Shown in pieces: positions 36,489 to 45,400 of a stretch of 64,000 nucleotides of DNA. Where the stretch lies: the NCBI GenBank assembly GCA_945883845.1, contig CAMCYI010000011.1:1-64000 (forward strand), given 5' to 3'. This DNA is from Bacteriovorax stolpii. Lineage in GTDB: Bacteria; Bdellovibrionota; Bacteriovoracia; Bacteriovoracales; Bacteriovoracaceae. Every line of letters begins with the position of its first letter. The stretch's first letter is position 1. The notes beneath the pieces are model-generated. The model was not told where the DNA came from and made no database searches. It worked only from the letters and a program-made list of their open reading frames with translations. The position numbers and the translations under genes are program-made.

Positions 36489-37403
36489 TCAGCTTCCGAA
36501 GAGAGCTTCGATTTGCAGAAAGACAAAAGGCGTTCTTCTGAACGAGTACGCCTTGGGAAAATTCAAACCTGTTCCCAGATCAAGATAGAGAAACTGGTGA
36601 TAGAGATTTCTTCTGTACGTTGTTGAGACCTGGTGATTCGACAGGTACCAGGTTCCGGATATGACCGTTGAAGCTATGCTGTAGTTATACACAAGAGCAT
36701 CATCCTCGGTCAGGCGATGAAAGAGATTCGGCCCGTGTCCCGTCGTAAAATTCTTCAGACTAATTTTCCAATCCGCCACATTGTTAAAACGAAAGAGCAG
36801 ATCACGATTTAAAGTGTAATCGGTGTTGAGTGTCGTCTTCTGGCGAAATCCTTCATCGACGGCTTTCCATGTGGATTCCTGAACGAAACGATGAATCAAC
36901 TGCATCGTCGAGGCACTCTTTCTTAAACGACCTCTGGCGGTGAGATTCGGATGAACGGAAGCGTTCACGGCAAGATCACTTCGGAACATCCAGCGCGTAT
37001 CCAGCTCTGTTGCCTTGATGTACTTGATGGATCTTTCTTTTCTTTCGTAATCGGATTCACCTTTTTTAGGTTTCCTCGTTTGAACGATGTCTTTGAACCT
37101 TTTCTCCAGACTGGGTAAGCGAAGGTTGAAGCGAATGAGCGTATCGTCGTCGGGTAGCGATCTTTCCTGAACTGTATACCGCCGGCCGAGACGGATCTTA
37201 CTTCGTCCTAACTCATCATCTGCTCGTTCAGTTGCAAAGAATGAATCGAAGTCGTTTGCGAGATGGTTAACTCTGTGACCAAGAAGTTCCTGAATGGTAT
37301 CGAGGACGGGAATGGAATGCTCCGAAATCTCCTCCGCGGGAGAGCCCCAGGTGAAAAAAGGCAAAAATAAAAACAACACAAGCACATACGCCATCGTCCC
37401 CAT
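36489..37403 (-). CDS. Predicted secreted outer-membrane barrel-like protein
   Basis: The 304-residue protein has a signal peptide (from Met1 or Met4, MAYVLVLFLFLPFFTWG). The remainder alternates short amphipathic strands (LIRFNLRLPSL, DTRWMFRSDLAVNASVH, ATVISGTWYLSNHQVSTTYRRN-like) and charged turns, consistent with a 10-12-strand barrel, although it ends in FGS rather than an aromatic residue. No family was recognised. It stands alone on the minus strand and is followed by the 25-residue ORF. Confidence 0.6.
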   Translation of the reverse strand: MGTMAYVLVLFLFLPFFTWGSPAEEISEHSIPVLDTIQELLGHRVNHLANDFDSFFATERADDELGRSKIRLGRRYTVQERSLPDDDTLIRFNLRLPSLEKRFKDIVQTRKPKKGESDYERKERSIKYIKATELDTRWMFRSDLAVNASVHPNLTARGRLRKSASTMQLIHRFVQESTWKAVDEGFRQKTTLNTDYTLNRDLLFRFNNVADWKISLKNFTTGHGPNLFHRLTEDDALVYNYSIASTVISGTWYLSNHQVSTTYRRNLYHQFLYLDLGTGLNFPKAYSFRRTPFVFLQIEALFGS

Positions 37404-37581
37404 TGTAGCCTATTCCTGCGAACTGCCAATTATTCGTGTCACATTCTGATGAAGAGAATGTTCCAACCTTTATTCAAGCATTAGATTTCATGGCAATAGT
37501 ACAATTTTAGTCAAACTTTCACTTGGGTATGGCGATACGATGGAGCGGCTCAAGAGTTGAACTTGTATTGTGAGGTAGTAC

Positions 37582-38454
37582 GTGAGTGACAAGAAGAAAA
37601 TTTACATCGTTGGTTTCAGTCTCGTGGCAGTAATCGCCGGCGGACTTTGTTTTAACTTCAAAGAAAAGTGGGCCTCTTATGGCCATAAGACAAAAGCTTC
37701 AACTGATGATGCTCTCCTGGCACTCATCAAGCATGACATGCACGGATTTCAAAAATACGTGACAAGCGGTGGAGATGTTCACGCACGTCTTCCTGAAATT
37801 GATGGCAAGGTTTACACCGTTGCTCAAGGGATGGCGTATTTCGAAAGAACAGATTTTGCAGAATACCTTCAGACAATGAAGGTGACTTTTGTTGAACAAA
37901 AAACAGCAGCTGAATTTGATATCCTGACTCTTGCTGTAAATAAGAACAACGGGGATTTCTTTAAAGTGATCGCAAAAGAAGGTCCGAATCTCGCGGCTGC
38001 TTACGGAAATAAAAACTGGACCCTCCTGCATATTGCTTCAGCGGTCTGTGCACACAAGGTTGTTCCGGTTCTCCATCAACAAGGCCAGCTTAACTGGAAC
38101 CTTCGCGCTAAAGACGGTTCAACACCCTTGACGATCGCTGCAGAGAACGATTGTCTTCCCGTTTTGAGTTACTGGAAGGAACACGGAGCTGACTTTAAAG
38201 CGAAAGATGGTAGGGGCATTACTGCTCTTTCTATCCTCTCTAAAAAGAAAGATGCCGCTCTCATGGCGTTCGCTCAATCGTTCATCGAAAGACGTCCAGC
38301 TTCAATCACAATCATTGCCCCTAAGGAACCAAACTTTTATAACAAGCGCGTGATTCCGAAAGAAAAGAAGATCGATCACTCAGCACTCATCGAGCCGGAA
38401 GACCGTCCACTTGAAGCAACAGAGACAGCTGAGAATTCAGAATTCGCAGACTAG
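37582..38454 (+). CDS. Membrane-anchored ankyrin-repeat-like protein
   Basis: The GTG start at 37582 follows a TGAGG site. The 290-residue protein has one N-terminal membrane segment (about 7-25, IYIVGFSLVAVIAGGLCF), then ankyrin-like repeats: NKNWTLLHIASAVCAHKVVPVLHQQG and AKDGSTPLTIAAENDCLPVLSYWKEHGADFKAKDGRGITALSIL. These usually bind proteins. The C-terminal ~50 residues are charged and probably unstructured. Topology places the repeats in the periplasm. No partner is evident; the gene is monocistronic or precedes the XRE gene by 60 bp. Confidence 0.7.
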   Translation: MSDKKKIYIVGFSLVAVIAGGLCFNFKEKWASYGHKTKASTDDALLALIKHDMHGFQKYVTSGGDVHARLPEIDGKVYTVAQGMAYFERTDFAEYLQTMKVTFVEQKTAAEFDILTLAVNKNNGDFFKVIAKEGPNLAAAYGNKNWTLLHIASAVCAHKVVPVLHQQGQLNWNLRAKDGSTPLTIAAENDCLPVLSYWKEHGADFKAKDGRGITALSILSKKKDAALMAFAQSFIERRPASITIIAPKEPNFYNKRVIPKEKKIDHSALIEPEDRPLEATETAENSEFAD

Positions 38455-38514
38455 TCATCATTCCTCCTTGCAGAAAATCCATTTGGCCCTAAAATGAAAG
38501 TATGGAGGAATGAC

Positions 38515-38754
38515 ATGGACGTTATTCGTAGGACCAATGCTGAAATTGAAAAAGAACTCGGAGCTGTCGCTTACTTCGTTCGCAAGAAACGAAAAGAGCG
38601 TGGTTACACTCAGGAAGAGCTCGCAGCTTCTGCCGGAGTAGGACTCGCATTCTTAAAGCGACTTGAAGGCGGAGACGAAAATCTTCACCTCGCCAAAGTG
38701 CTTCAGGTTTTGCGCCATCTCAAAGCCGATTTGTTTCCAAAAGAGTATCAATAG
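38515..38754 (+). CDS. Small XRE-family DNA-binding protein
   Basis: I start at ATG 38515, six bases after a GGAGG site (38504-38508), giving 79 residues. It is almost entirely an XRE/HipB-type helix-turn-helix: VRKKRKERGYTQEELAASAGVGLAFLKRLEGG, then LHLAKVLQVLRHLKADLFP. HipB-like antitoxins look like this, but no HipA kinase gene is adjacent, so it is an orphan regulator or lone antitoxin. A strong terminator follows. Confidence 0.82.
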   Translation: MDVIRRTNAEIEKELGAVAYFVRKKRKERGYTQEELAASAGVGLAFLKRLEGGDENLHLAKVLQVLRHLKADLFPKEYQ

Positions 38755-38768
38755 AATTTTTCAAGAGA

Positions 38769-38798
38769 ATCCCGGGTTAAAGCCCGGGATTTTTTTTT
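38769..38798 (+). terminator. Intrinsic terminator after the XRE gene
   Basis: ATCCCGGG (38769-38776), loop TTAAAG and CCCGGGAT (38783-38790) are followed by eight T. The right arm and T-tract lie within the last codons of the convergent terC gene, whose stop codon is in the loop, so the terminator also encodes part of the TerC C-terminus. Confidence 0.9.
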
Positions 38799-39505
38799 CT
38801 AAACCTGATGTTCAACATTTCCACTAAAAATGAGAAAGTCATCGCGAAGTAGATATATCCTTTCGAAATGTGCGCGCCCATTCCTTCCGCAGTCAACATC
38901 ACGCCGATCATCAAAAGAAACGAGAGAGCGAGAACTTTAATCGTAGGGTGTCTGTCCACAAAGCGGCCGATACCACCTGAAGAAAAAAGCATCACAATCA
39001 TGGAGAGAACCATAGCAACAACCATGATCGAGACCTGGTTGGCCATACCGACTGCTGTGATAACTGAATCGAGTGAGAAAACGATATCAAGAACCAGAAT
39101 TTGACCGAGCATGATCCAGGCACCTTTGGAATTTCTTGGTGTCTTATCATCATGAGGTAAGTGCACCTGAGGATCACCTTCTAGCTTGTGGTGAATTTCA
39201 TATGTTGATTTAGCAATCAGGAAGAGACCTCCGCCGAGAAGGATGAGATCTCGTCCTGAAAATGAATATTCCAGAACTTTCACGATGGGCTCAGTGAGAG
39301 TCATGATCCAGCTGATCGAGAAGAGAAGAATGATCCTGATAACGAGGGCCAGGCCAATCCCGAGATTTCTGATCCTTTGTTGCTGATGCTGCGGAAGCTT
39401 CGCAACCAGAATGGCGATAAAAATAATATTGTCGATGCCGAGGACGATCTCCAGAGCAGTTAGTGTGAATAATGCTGTGAGGTTGGCGCTGGTAAATTCA
39501 AACAT
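38777..39505 (-). CDS. TerC family integral membrane protein
   Basis: The 242-residue protein has seven or more membrane segments and the two paired family motifs with buried acids: ALEIVLGIDNIIFI (Asp25) and LVLDIVFSLDSVITAVGM. TerC proteins have been linked to tellurite resistance and metal (Mn2+) export during protein secretion. No other ter gene is adjacent, and I infer a general metal-handling role. It stands alone on the minus strand. Confidence 0.9.
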   Translation of the reverse strand: MFEFTSANLTALFTLTALEIVLGIDNIIFIAILVAKLPQHQQQRIRNLGIGLALVIRIILLFSISWIMTLTEPIVKVLEYSFSGRDLILLGGGLFLIAKSTYEIHHKLEGDPQVHLPHDDKTPRNSKGAWIMLGQILVLDIVFSLDSVITAVGMANQVSIMVVAMVLSMIVMLFSSGGIGRFVDRHPTIKVLALSFLLMIGVMLTAEGMGAHISKGYIYFAMTFSFLVEMLNIRFRKKNPGL

Positions 39506-39597
39506 TGAGGCTCCCGGTCAGTTATGGAGAGATTTTCTCCTGTGAATTTCACTTTGACTAGTGGCTTGAGTTATAATGAAGGTCTTCAGGAGGCCTT

Positions 39598-39990
39598 ATG
39601 AAATCTCTCTCCACTTTTCTCCTTCTTGCCATATTTGTGAGCTGTGCTTCAAGGCCACAACTTTATCCGAACCAGAAACTAAAAAGTGTCGGAAAAGAGC
39701 ACGCTGAGGAAGATGTTGAACGGTGTATGGCAGATTCGGAAGCTTACTTGAAAAGTAGTAAGGGTAAGCAGGTCGCCAAAGGGGCCGGAGCAGGTGCCGC
39801 CATCGGCGCTGCAATGGGTGCGGTGGGAGGTCTGTTCACCGGCAATCTTGGTGGAAGCCTGATCCGCGGTGGCGCCGTCGGTGCTGCCGGTGGCGCTGCA
39901 GTCGGTGGACTTTCTCCAGACCAGTTGAAAAGAAGATATGTGAATCAATGTCTCGGTGACGAAGGTTACCGGGTCATCGGCTGGGATTAA
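39598..39990 (+). CDS. Glycine-zipper lipoprotein
   Basis: An AGGAGG site precedes ATG 39598. The 130-residue product has a lipoprotein signal ending in FVSC (Cys16) and a Gly/Ala zipper (GAGAGAAIGAAMGAVGGLF, then RGGAVGAAGGAAVGG) that forms packed membrane-inserting helices in Omp-associated lipoproteins. Two more Cys (VERCMAD, NQCLGD) flank the zipper. A role in outer-membrane stability is inferred. The stop overlaps the glyoxalase start by one base (TAATG). Confidence 0.8.
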   Translation: MKSLSTFLLLAIFVSCASRPQLYPNQKLKSVGKEHAEEDVERCMADSEAYLKSSKGKQVAKGAGAGAAIGAAMGAVGGLFTGNLGGSLIRGGAVGAAGGAAVGGLSPDQLKRRYVNQCLGDEGYRVIGWD

Positions 39991-40379
39991 TGAAATATCT
40001 CCATACAATGCTTCGGGTAAATCATCTCGAAGAATCAGTTCGTTTCTATACAGATGTTCTTGGAATGAAAGTTCTCTCGCATACTGATTATCCTGAAGGT
40101 AAATTTACTCTCGTCTTTTTGAGCTATGGTGATTCGAAAGATGATCCCTGTATTGAACTCACATACAATTACGGAAAACATGACTATCAATTAGGAGACG
40201 CATTCGGACATATCGCACTGGCGACTCCGGATATCTATGCGACCTGCGAAGCTGTCAGGAAGAAAGGTGGGAAGATTTCCCGTGAGCCGGGTCCCATGAA
40301 ACACGGAACGACAGTGATTGCTTTTATCGAGGATCCGAACGGATATAAAATCGAATTGATTGAGAGAAAAACTTCCTAG
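39990..40379 (+). CDS. gloA: Glyoxalase I (lactoylglutathione lyase)
   Basis: The 129-residue protein has normal GloA length and all four metal ligands: His5, Glu56, His74 and Glu122 (LHTMLRV, CIELTYN, GHIALA, YKIELIE). It isomerises the methylglyoxal-glutathione adduct to S-lactoylglutathione. Lengths and spacing suit the Ni2+-type bacterial enzyme. It is translationally coupled to the upstream lipoprotein gene and converges with pbpC by 4 bp. Confidence 0.95.
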   Translation: MKYLHTMLRVNHLEESVRFYTDVLGMKVLSHTDYPEGKFTLVFLSYGDSKDDPCIELTYNYGKHDYQLGDAFGHIALATPDIYATCEAVRKKGGKISREPGPMKHGTTVIAFIEDPNGYKIELIERKTS

Positions 40380-42421
40380 ATTTTTCCGCTCTTCACATAA
40401 AAAGAAATTTCGTCTTTAGTCTGCTCCTTCTCATCGAGAAGTTGCAGACGGTATTTGCCGGACTTCGAGGGATAAAATCCTTTTTCAATTTCTGATTTCT
40501 TTATTTCTATTCCGTTCATCTTCCAGCGAAGGTCATGGCCACTGGCCTGAAAAAGTATGCGCTGGCTGTTTTCCGGAATCTCCGGATCGAAGGCGAACTG
40601 TGCTCCCTGCTGGGGAAACAAAATTTTGGTAACCGGAGTGTTGTCAGAAAGAGCGATCTTGTTTTTTGGTTCGGTTCCCTTGATGTAAAGGTCTTCACCA
40701 ACAGTAATAAGTGTCAGTGGCCTTGAAGGAGGTGCACTTGATTTCTTTGCGTGAAGAGAGCTGACGAGCTGAGAGAAAATAGGTGCCGCACCAGTGATAC
40801 CGGTCACGTTCCACATCGGATCTCCGCCGCTGTTACCCACCCATACTCCTATAACGTACTTATCTGTGTATCCGACGCACCAGTTATCTCGCATGTCCTT
40901 ACTTGTTCCCGTCTTCACGGCACTCCATGAATCTGTAGAGAGTGTACTTTGAATGCCAAAAGTGAGGGACCGGTTATTCTTTTCAGACAGGATCGAGGAA
41001 ATGATGTAGCTCACATCTTCGGAGAATTCCGGAATATTTTTAGGCTGTAGTTTTATGTTCTTCTTGAAAACAGGATTGATAAAATTTCCTGCCTCTGCCA
41101 AGGCTCCATAGCTGCGGGTGAGATCCCACAATGTAATATCAACTGAACCCAGCGCCATGGAGTGCCCATAGTATTCAGGCTCCTGAAGATCGCGAAACTC
41201 GAGATTACTCAGGAGTGAATAAAATTTCTCCGGCGTGACATAATCAATAACTCTGACGGCCGGAATGTTCAGCGATGATCCCAGCGCCATTTTCGCCGGA
41301 ACATCCTGATAGGTAAATCCTTTCTGATAATTCTCCGGCTGATAAGTAAGGCCCTCTCTTGTCACAGAAAATGGTTCATCCCGGAGTGGAGTTGTCATGG
41401 TGATGAGTCTTTCACTAATCGCCTGAGCAAAGAGCAGTGGTTTCAGGGTTGATCCTGCCTGCCTCGGTGACTGAATGTGATCCACTAGAGAAGACTTTGA
41501 ATAATCACCTGAGCTTCCGACGTACGCCCTGACTTCACCGGTCTTTCTTTCCCAGATGAGGACAGCACCGTCATTCACATGCTGCACACGAAGATTTGAA
41601 ATATGTGAACGCAGGAGCTGACTTGCTTCTATCTGGAGTCTTTTATCTATCGTCGTCATGATCGCTTCGGCGTTCTCTTTTTTGAATTTAGTCGCGAGGT
41701 GGGGGGCGTGGTGTTCCTGTAGCTCGACAAGCGGGTGCTTAAAATAAGAGCTTTCAAGCACAGAAGCGAGTTCTGAGCACGGCTGTTCGGAATTTAATCT
41801 TTCAAGATAGCGACACCCACGGGCCAGAATTCTTTCCTGAGACTGATTTGGCCCCGGGATCAGAGCGTAGAGCAGGACTCGCTCAGTTTTATTCAAGGCC
41901 TTCAGGTTTTTGTTAAAGAGCCCAAGGCTCGCGGCCCGAATTCCTTCGATATCGCCGCGAAAAGAAAGTAGGTTCAACCAGGCCTCAAGAATTTCTTCTT
42001 TCGACCAGTTCATTTCCAGATGCAAGGAAGTTTTCATCTGGGAGAGTTTAGATACAATACTGCGTTTGCGGTGGCCATCAAGAATACCCGCGAGCTGCAT
42101 GGTAATCGTACTCCCTCCGCGCCGTGGATATTTTTGAACTGCATTTAAGAGTGCGATAACGTCGACACCCGGGTGATTCAAGAATCTTTGATCTTCGAGG
42201 AGAACAATTTCTTTCTGGATTTCAATTGGTATATCTTCAAGTTTGGTCCAGCTTCGTCTGTGGCTTTTGAAATTGATCCGCGTTTCATGGAGCAGTTCCC
42301 CATGACGATCAAAAATTTCACGAAATGATGAGGGATGTTCTATCTTCACCTGGGCCGGTTTTATCACCGGCGAGCAGGATGAAATCAGGATGAATAGGAA
42401 GAGTGCAGCTGCTCTGATCAT
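40376..42421 (-). CDS. pbpC: Penicillin-binding protein 1C with lipoprotein-type N-terminus
   Basis: The 681-residue protein has a GT51 transglycosylase domain (EDQRF at 76-80; RGGSTITMQLAG at 101-112), a transpeptidase domain with STLK (Ser324-Lys327), SLN (383-385) and KTGTS (503-507), and a PBP1C C-terminal domain. It polymerises and could crosslink peptidoglycan. Its N-terminus, MIRAAALFLFILISSC, ends in a lipobox-like ISSC (Cys16) instead of a long membrane anchor. It overlaps the alpha-2-macroglobulin gene by 4 bp, the usual partner of PBP1C. Confidence 0.93.
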   Translation of the reverse strand: MIRAAALFLFILISSCSPVIKPAQVKIEHPSSFREIFDRHGELLHETRINFKSHRRSWTKLEDIPIEIQKEIVLLEDQRFLNHPGVDVIALLNAVQKYPRRGGSTITMQLAGILDGHRKRSIVSKLSQMKTSLHLEMNWSKEEILEAWLNLLSFRGDIEGIRAASLGLFNKNLKALNKTERVLLYALIPGPNQSQERILARGCRYLERLNSEQPCSELASVLESSYFKHPLVELQEHHAPHLATKFKKENAEAIMTTIDKRLQIEASQLLRSHISNLRVQHVNDGAVLIWERKTGEVRAYVGSSGDYSKSSLVDHIQSPRQAGSTLKPLLFAQAISERLITMTTPLRDEPFSVTREGLTYQPENYQKGFTYQDVPAKMALGSSLNIPAVRVIDYVTPEKFYSLLSNLEFRDLQEPEYYGHSMALGSVDITLWDLTRSYGALAEAGNFINPVFKKNIKLQPKNIPEFSEDVSYIISSILSEKNNRSLTFGIQSTLSTDSWSAVKTGTSKDMRDNWCVGYTDKYVIGVWVGNSGGDPMWNVTGITGAAPIFSQLVSSLHAKKSSAPPSRPLTLITVGEDLYIKGTEPKNKIALSDNTPVTKILFPQQGAQFAFDPEIPENSQRILFQASGHDLRWKMNGIEIKKSEIEKGFYPSKSGKYRLQLLDEKEQTKDEISFYVKSGKI

Positions 42422-45400
42422 TTCACCTTCATGGTCCAGAATGGACTTTCGCCGAAGAGATCAGGACTGTACATCGCTTCGACCCGGGCACCAGGAACTT
42501 CAAATTTTCCGGCCTGGTTAAGGCGGAAGATAACACGAATTTCATAATCACCCTTCGGAAGATCATTTATATAACCGCGCCATTTGCTTTCCGTCCGCTC
42601 TTCAAAATCCAGACCCGTTGTTGATGTCGATTCAAGGACGGTCACGCCACTCGGGAGGGCAAGATTGATCGCGCCCATCGTGACATTGTTTTTCACTTTG
42701 AGTGAAATTTTAGCTTCTACACGATCCTGAACCTCAAAAGTTGCGTGCGATTCAAGATTATTGATCTCTACTTTCACGTCGATCCCTTGTGCAGTCGATG
42801 CTTTCGGATCCGGGTAACTCATCGTTCTGACATCTGCCCAGGGAGCTCCTGTGCCTTTGTGCTCGAGTGACTGATCTTTTTCCGCAAGCTCACGGTTTAA
42901 GAAGAGAGATGGAGCCGTTGCATTTTTCCAGTCACTCTTGAGACCGGCAACAGATGTTGCTCCTGTTACAGGTTCACGAATGCTCCACTTCTTTCTGAGA
43001 AGGTAAGCGTACGTATTTGATGTCGTACCACCGAAGTGTCCATCGATTCTTGACTTAAAATATCCGCGGATAAACTTCCCTTCGTTCGCATGATAAAATT
43101 CAGCGAATTCTCCTTCGGCCGGGAGAGTTTTCATGAGGAGTAAGAGTCTCCCGAAGACTGTCGAATCAAAAGAATATAGAAACCAGTTCGATGGATAATT
43201 TTCACCAACAAGACTTACCAGCGATCCATCGACTTTTAATTTCGTTTGAATGATATCAAGTGCTGCTTTCGATTTCTCACCAGGGGAGAATAAGACCCAC
43301 TTATCCATCAGTGTGATGAGATTATCTTCAGGGGCCGGTGGAGTGATTTCATTAATCCACGCCGGAGCGATCTGATCGTATTTTGTAAGTTTCAGAGCGA
43401 CCATCGCACGGATTTTAAGTGCCTTGAAATCTTTCTGTTCCCAGTCAGTGAGGTCTTTAATATATCCATTGGCAAAATTCGCGAGTGTAAGTTGCAGGGC
43501 CTTGTCTTTCGACGTCGTCACTCCATTCCAGGCGTTCACTTCCAGGAAGTGAGTTGTAAGATGTAGGGATCCGCGTGATTCACCCGTCGGATAGTATTTC
43601 AGGAAACCGCGACCATCGATGTAGCTGGTCAACTCACGGTCAACTTTTGCGAGGAGATCCTTATCTTCCATAATGGTGGCCTTAGCGAGTTTTTGCTCGA
43701 GGCAACTATACGGATATGTCCTCATGTAATCCTGTAGAGATTTGAGACTTGGTGTAAGGCCTGCAGACAAAAGGATTTCAGTTCCAAAGAGTTGTTTATC
43801 AGTTGTCAGACCTGCGATAGTCACTGGCCCTTTAACTTCTTTGAGATCAGAAAACCGCACACGCGGAAGCATCAGAGGCGAAATCTTTTGAAAGGTTTTG
43901 ATGGCATCAATTTTTTTTATTCCGTCATAGATATTCAAAAGGTAAACTGCCTGACCTTCTTTTTGAAAAGGAGTCATCGGATACGAGAGAACGGCCGATT
44001 CTCCGGCTTTCACCGTCAGTGTTTCCTCTTTAATCTTTTGCTGATTATTGAAAAGTTCGATCCGCACCGTTTTGTCATTGGCACTTATGTTTTTCAGTGT
44101 GTAGCTGGCACTGAATTCATCACCTGTTCGAACTTCAGGTGAAGTTCCTGTAAACGTCATGATGTCCTGACTTGCCATGATCCGGCTGTTTTGAGTTCCG
44201 AACCTTTCCTGCGAGTAAGCAAGACCGTAAATCTTAAACGACGTTAAAGAATCATTGAGCTTGAATGTCACCATCGCTTCGCCGTTTTTATCGAGGGTAA
44301 CTGAAGGGTTCCAGTAAATAAGTGTATCGAAGAGTTCGCGTGGACGCAGATCTTTACCACCACCCCCACCATGAGGACGTGCCTTTAATCCGAAATGGCG
44401 TTTACCGATAATATGAGTCTGCGCTGTTGATGTAGAGACGCCATGAGAATAAGGCTTAATAAGAGCTCGGGCCGCATCGAAAGAACTCTGGCCGTTGAGA
44501 AGAAGAAGTCCTTCATCAAAAACACTTAAAGCTACGCGGGCCGATCCAAGAGGTGATCCATCGAGTGAACTAACCTTCACTTTGACTTTAACCTGATCAC
44601 GCACCTGATATTTTTCTTTCTCAGGAGTAATGACGATTTTAAGATGGTGGTCATTGCGGTCAACTTTGATTTCCTGAAGACCCATGCGGTAGGCAGGTTT
44701 GGCAAGATCGACAAGTCCTGTAGGAGCTGGAGTTCCGATTCTTCCTCTCACAGCGAATGCCGAAATAAAAAAGTTCGGATAATCGTTTTTCTCAATAGGA
44801 ATGGTGAGAAATGGGTTCGTTCGATCGTAGGGTGTTAAGTAAGCTTCTTTGATCCCAGCGCGCTCTTTCGTTACGAGGACTGTCGCTTTTTCAAAAGGAA
44901 GATTCATGGCAATCTTTGCAACGTCACCTGGATGATAAACTTTTTCACCGGGGATAAGATCTACCCGGTCATGGTACTCCTGAGGTGTCCAGGACATTTC
45001 ATTCCCGTAAGCATTAAACGATGTTGTTCCCAGTGAATCGCTGCTTTCAACAATCAGGAAATAGTATCCCGAAGAATCAACTTTAAACTCACAAGGAGCT
45101 TCACCTTTGATGTTGGTCGTACCACTGCAGACTTCTCCGATCTTGTCCGTCTTCGTTGAACTATCATAGGTATAAAAGCCTCCAATGATTTTTTTGCGTG
45201 TACTGATGTGGTTTTGTTTGTAGAGAGTGCCTTTGAATTCGACTTTCTTCTGGGGGATTTTTTTATGGTTGATGACTACGACATCAAAGCGTGCCTTTCT
45301 CTTGGACTTCACATACTCAGGTGTTTTAATACCGATCAGCTTTTCATAGGGATAGATTTTGGTCTGAGTTGAGTTTGTCTGATAAACGCCGTTTGGATCA

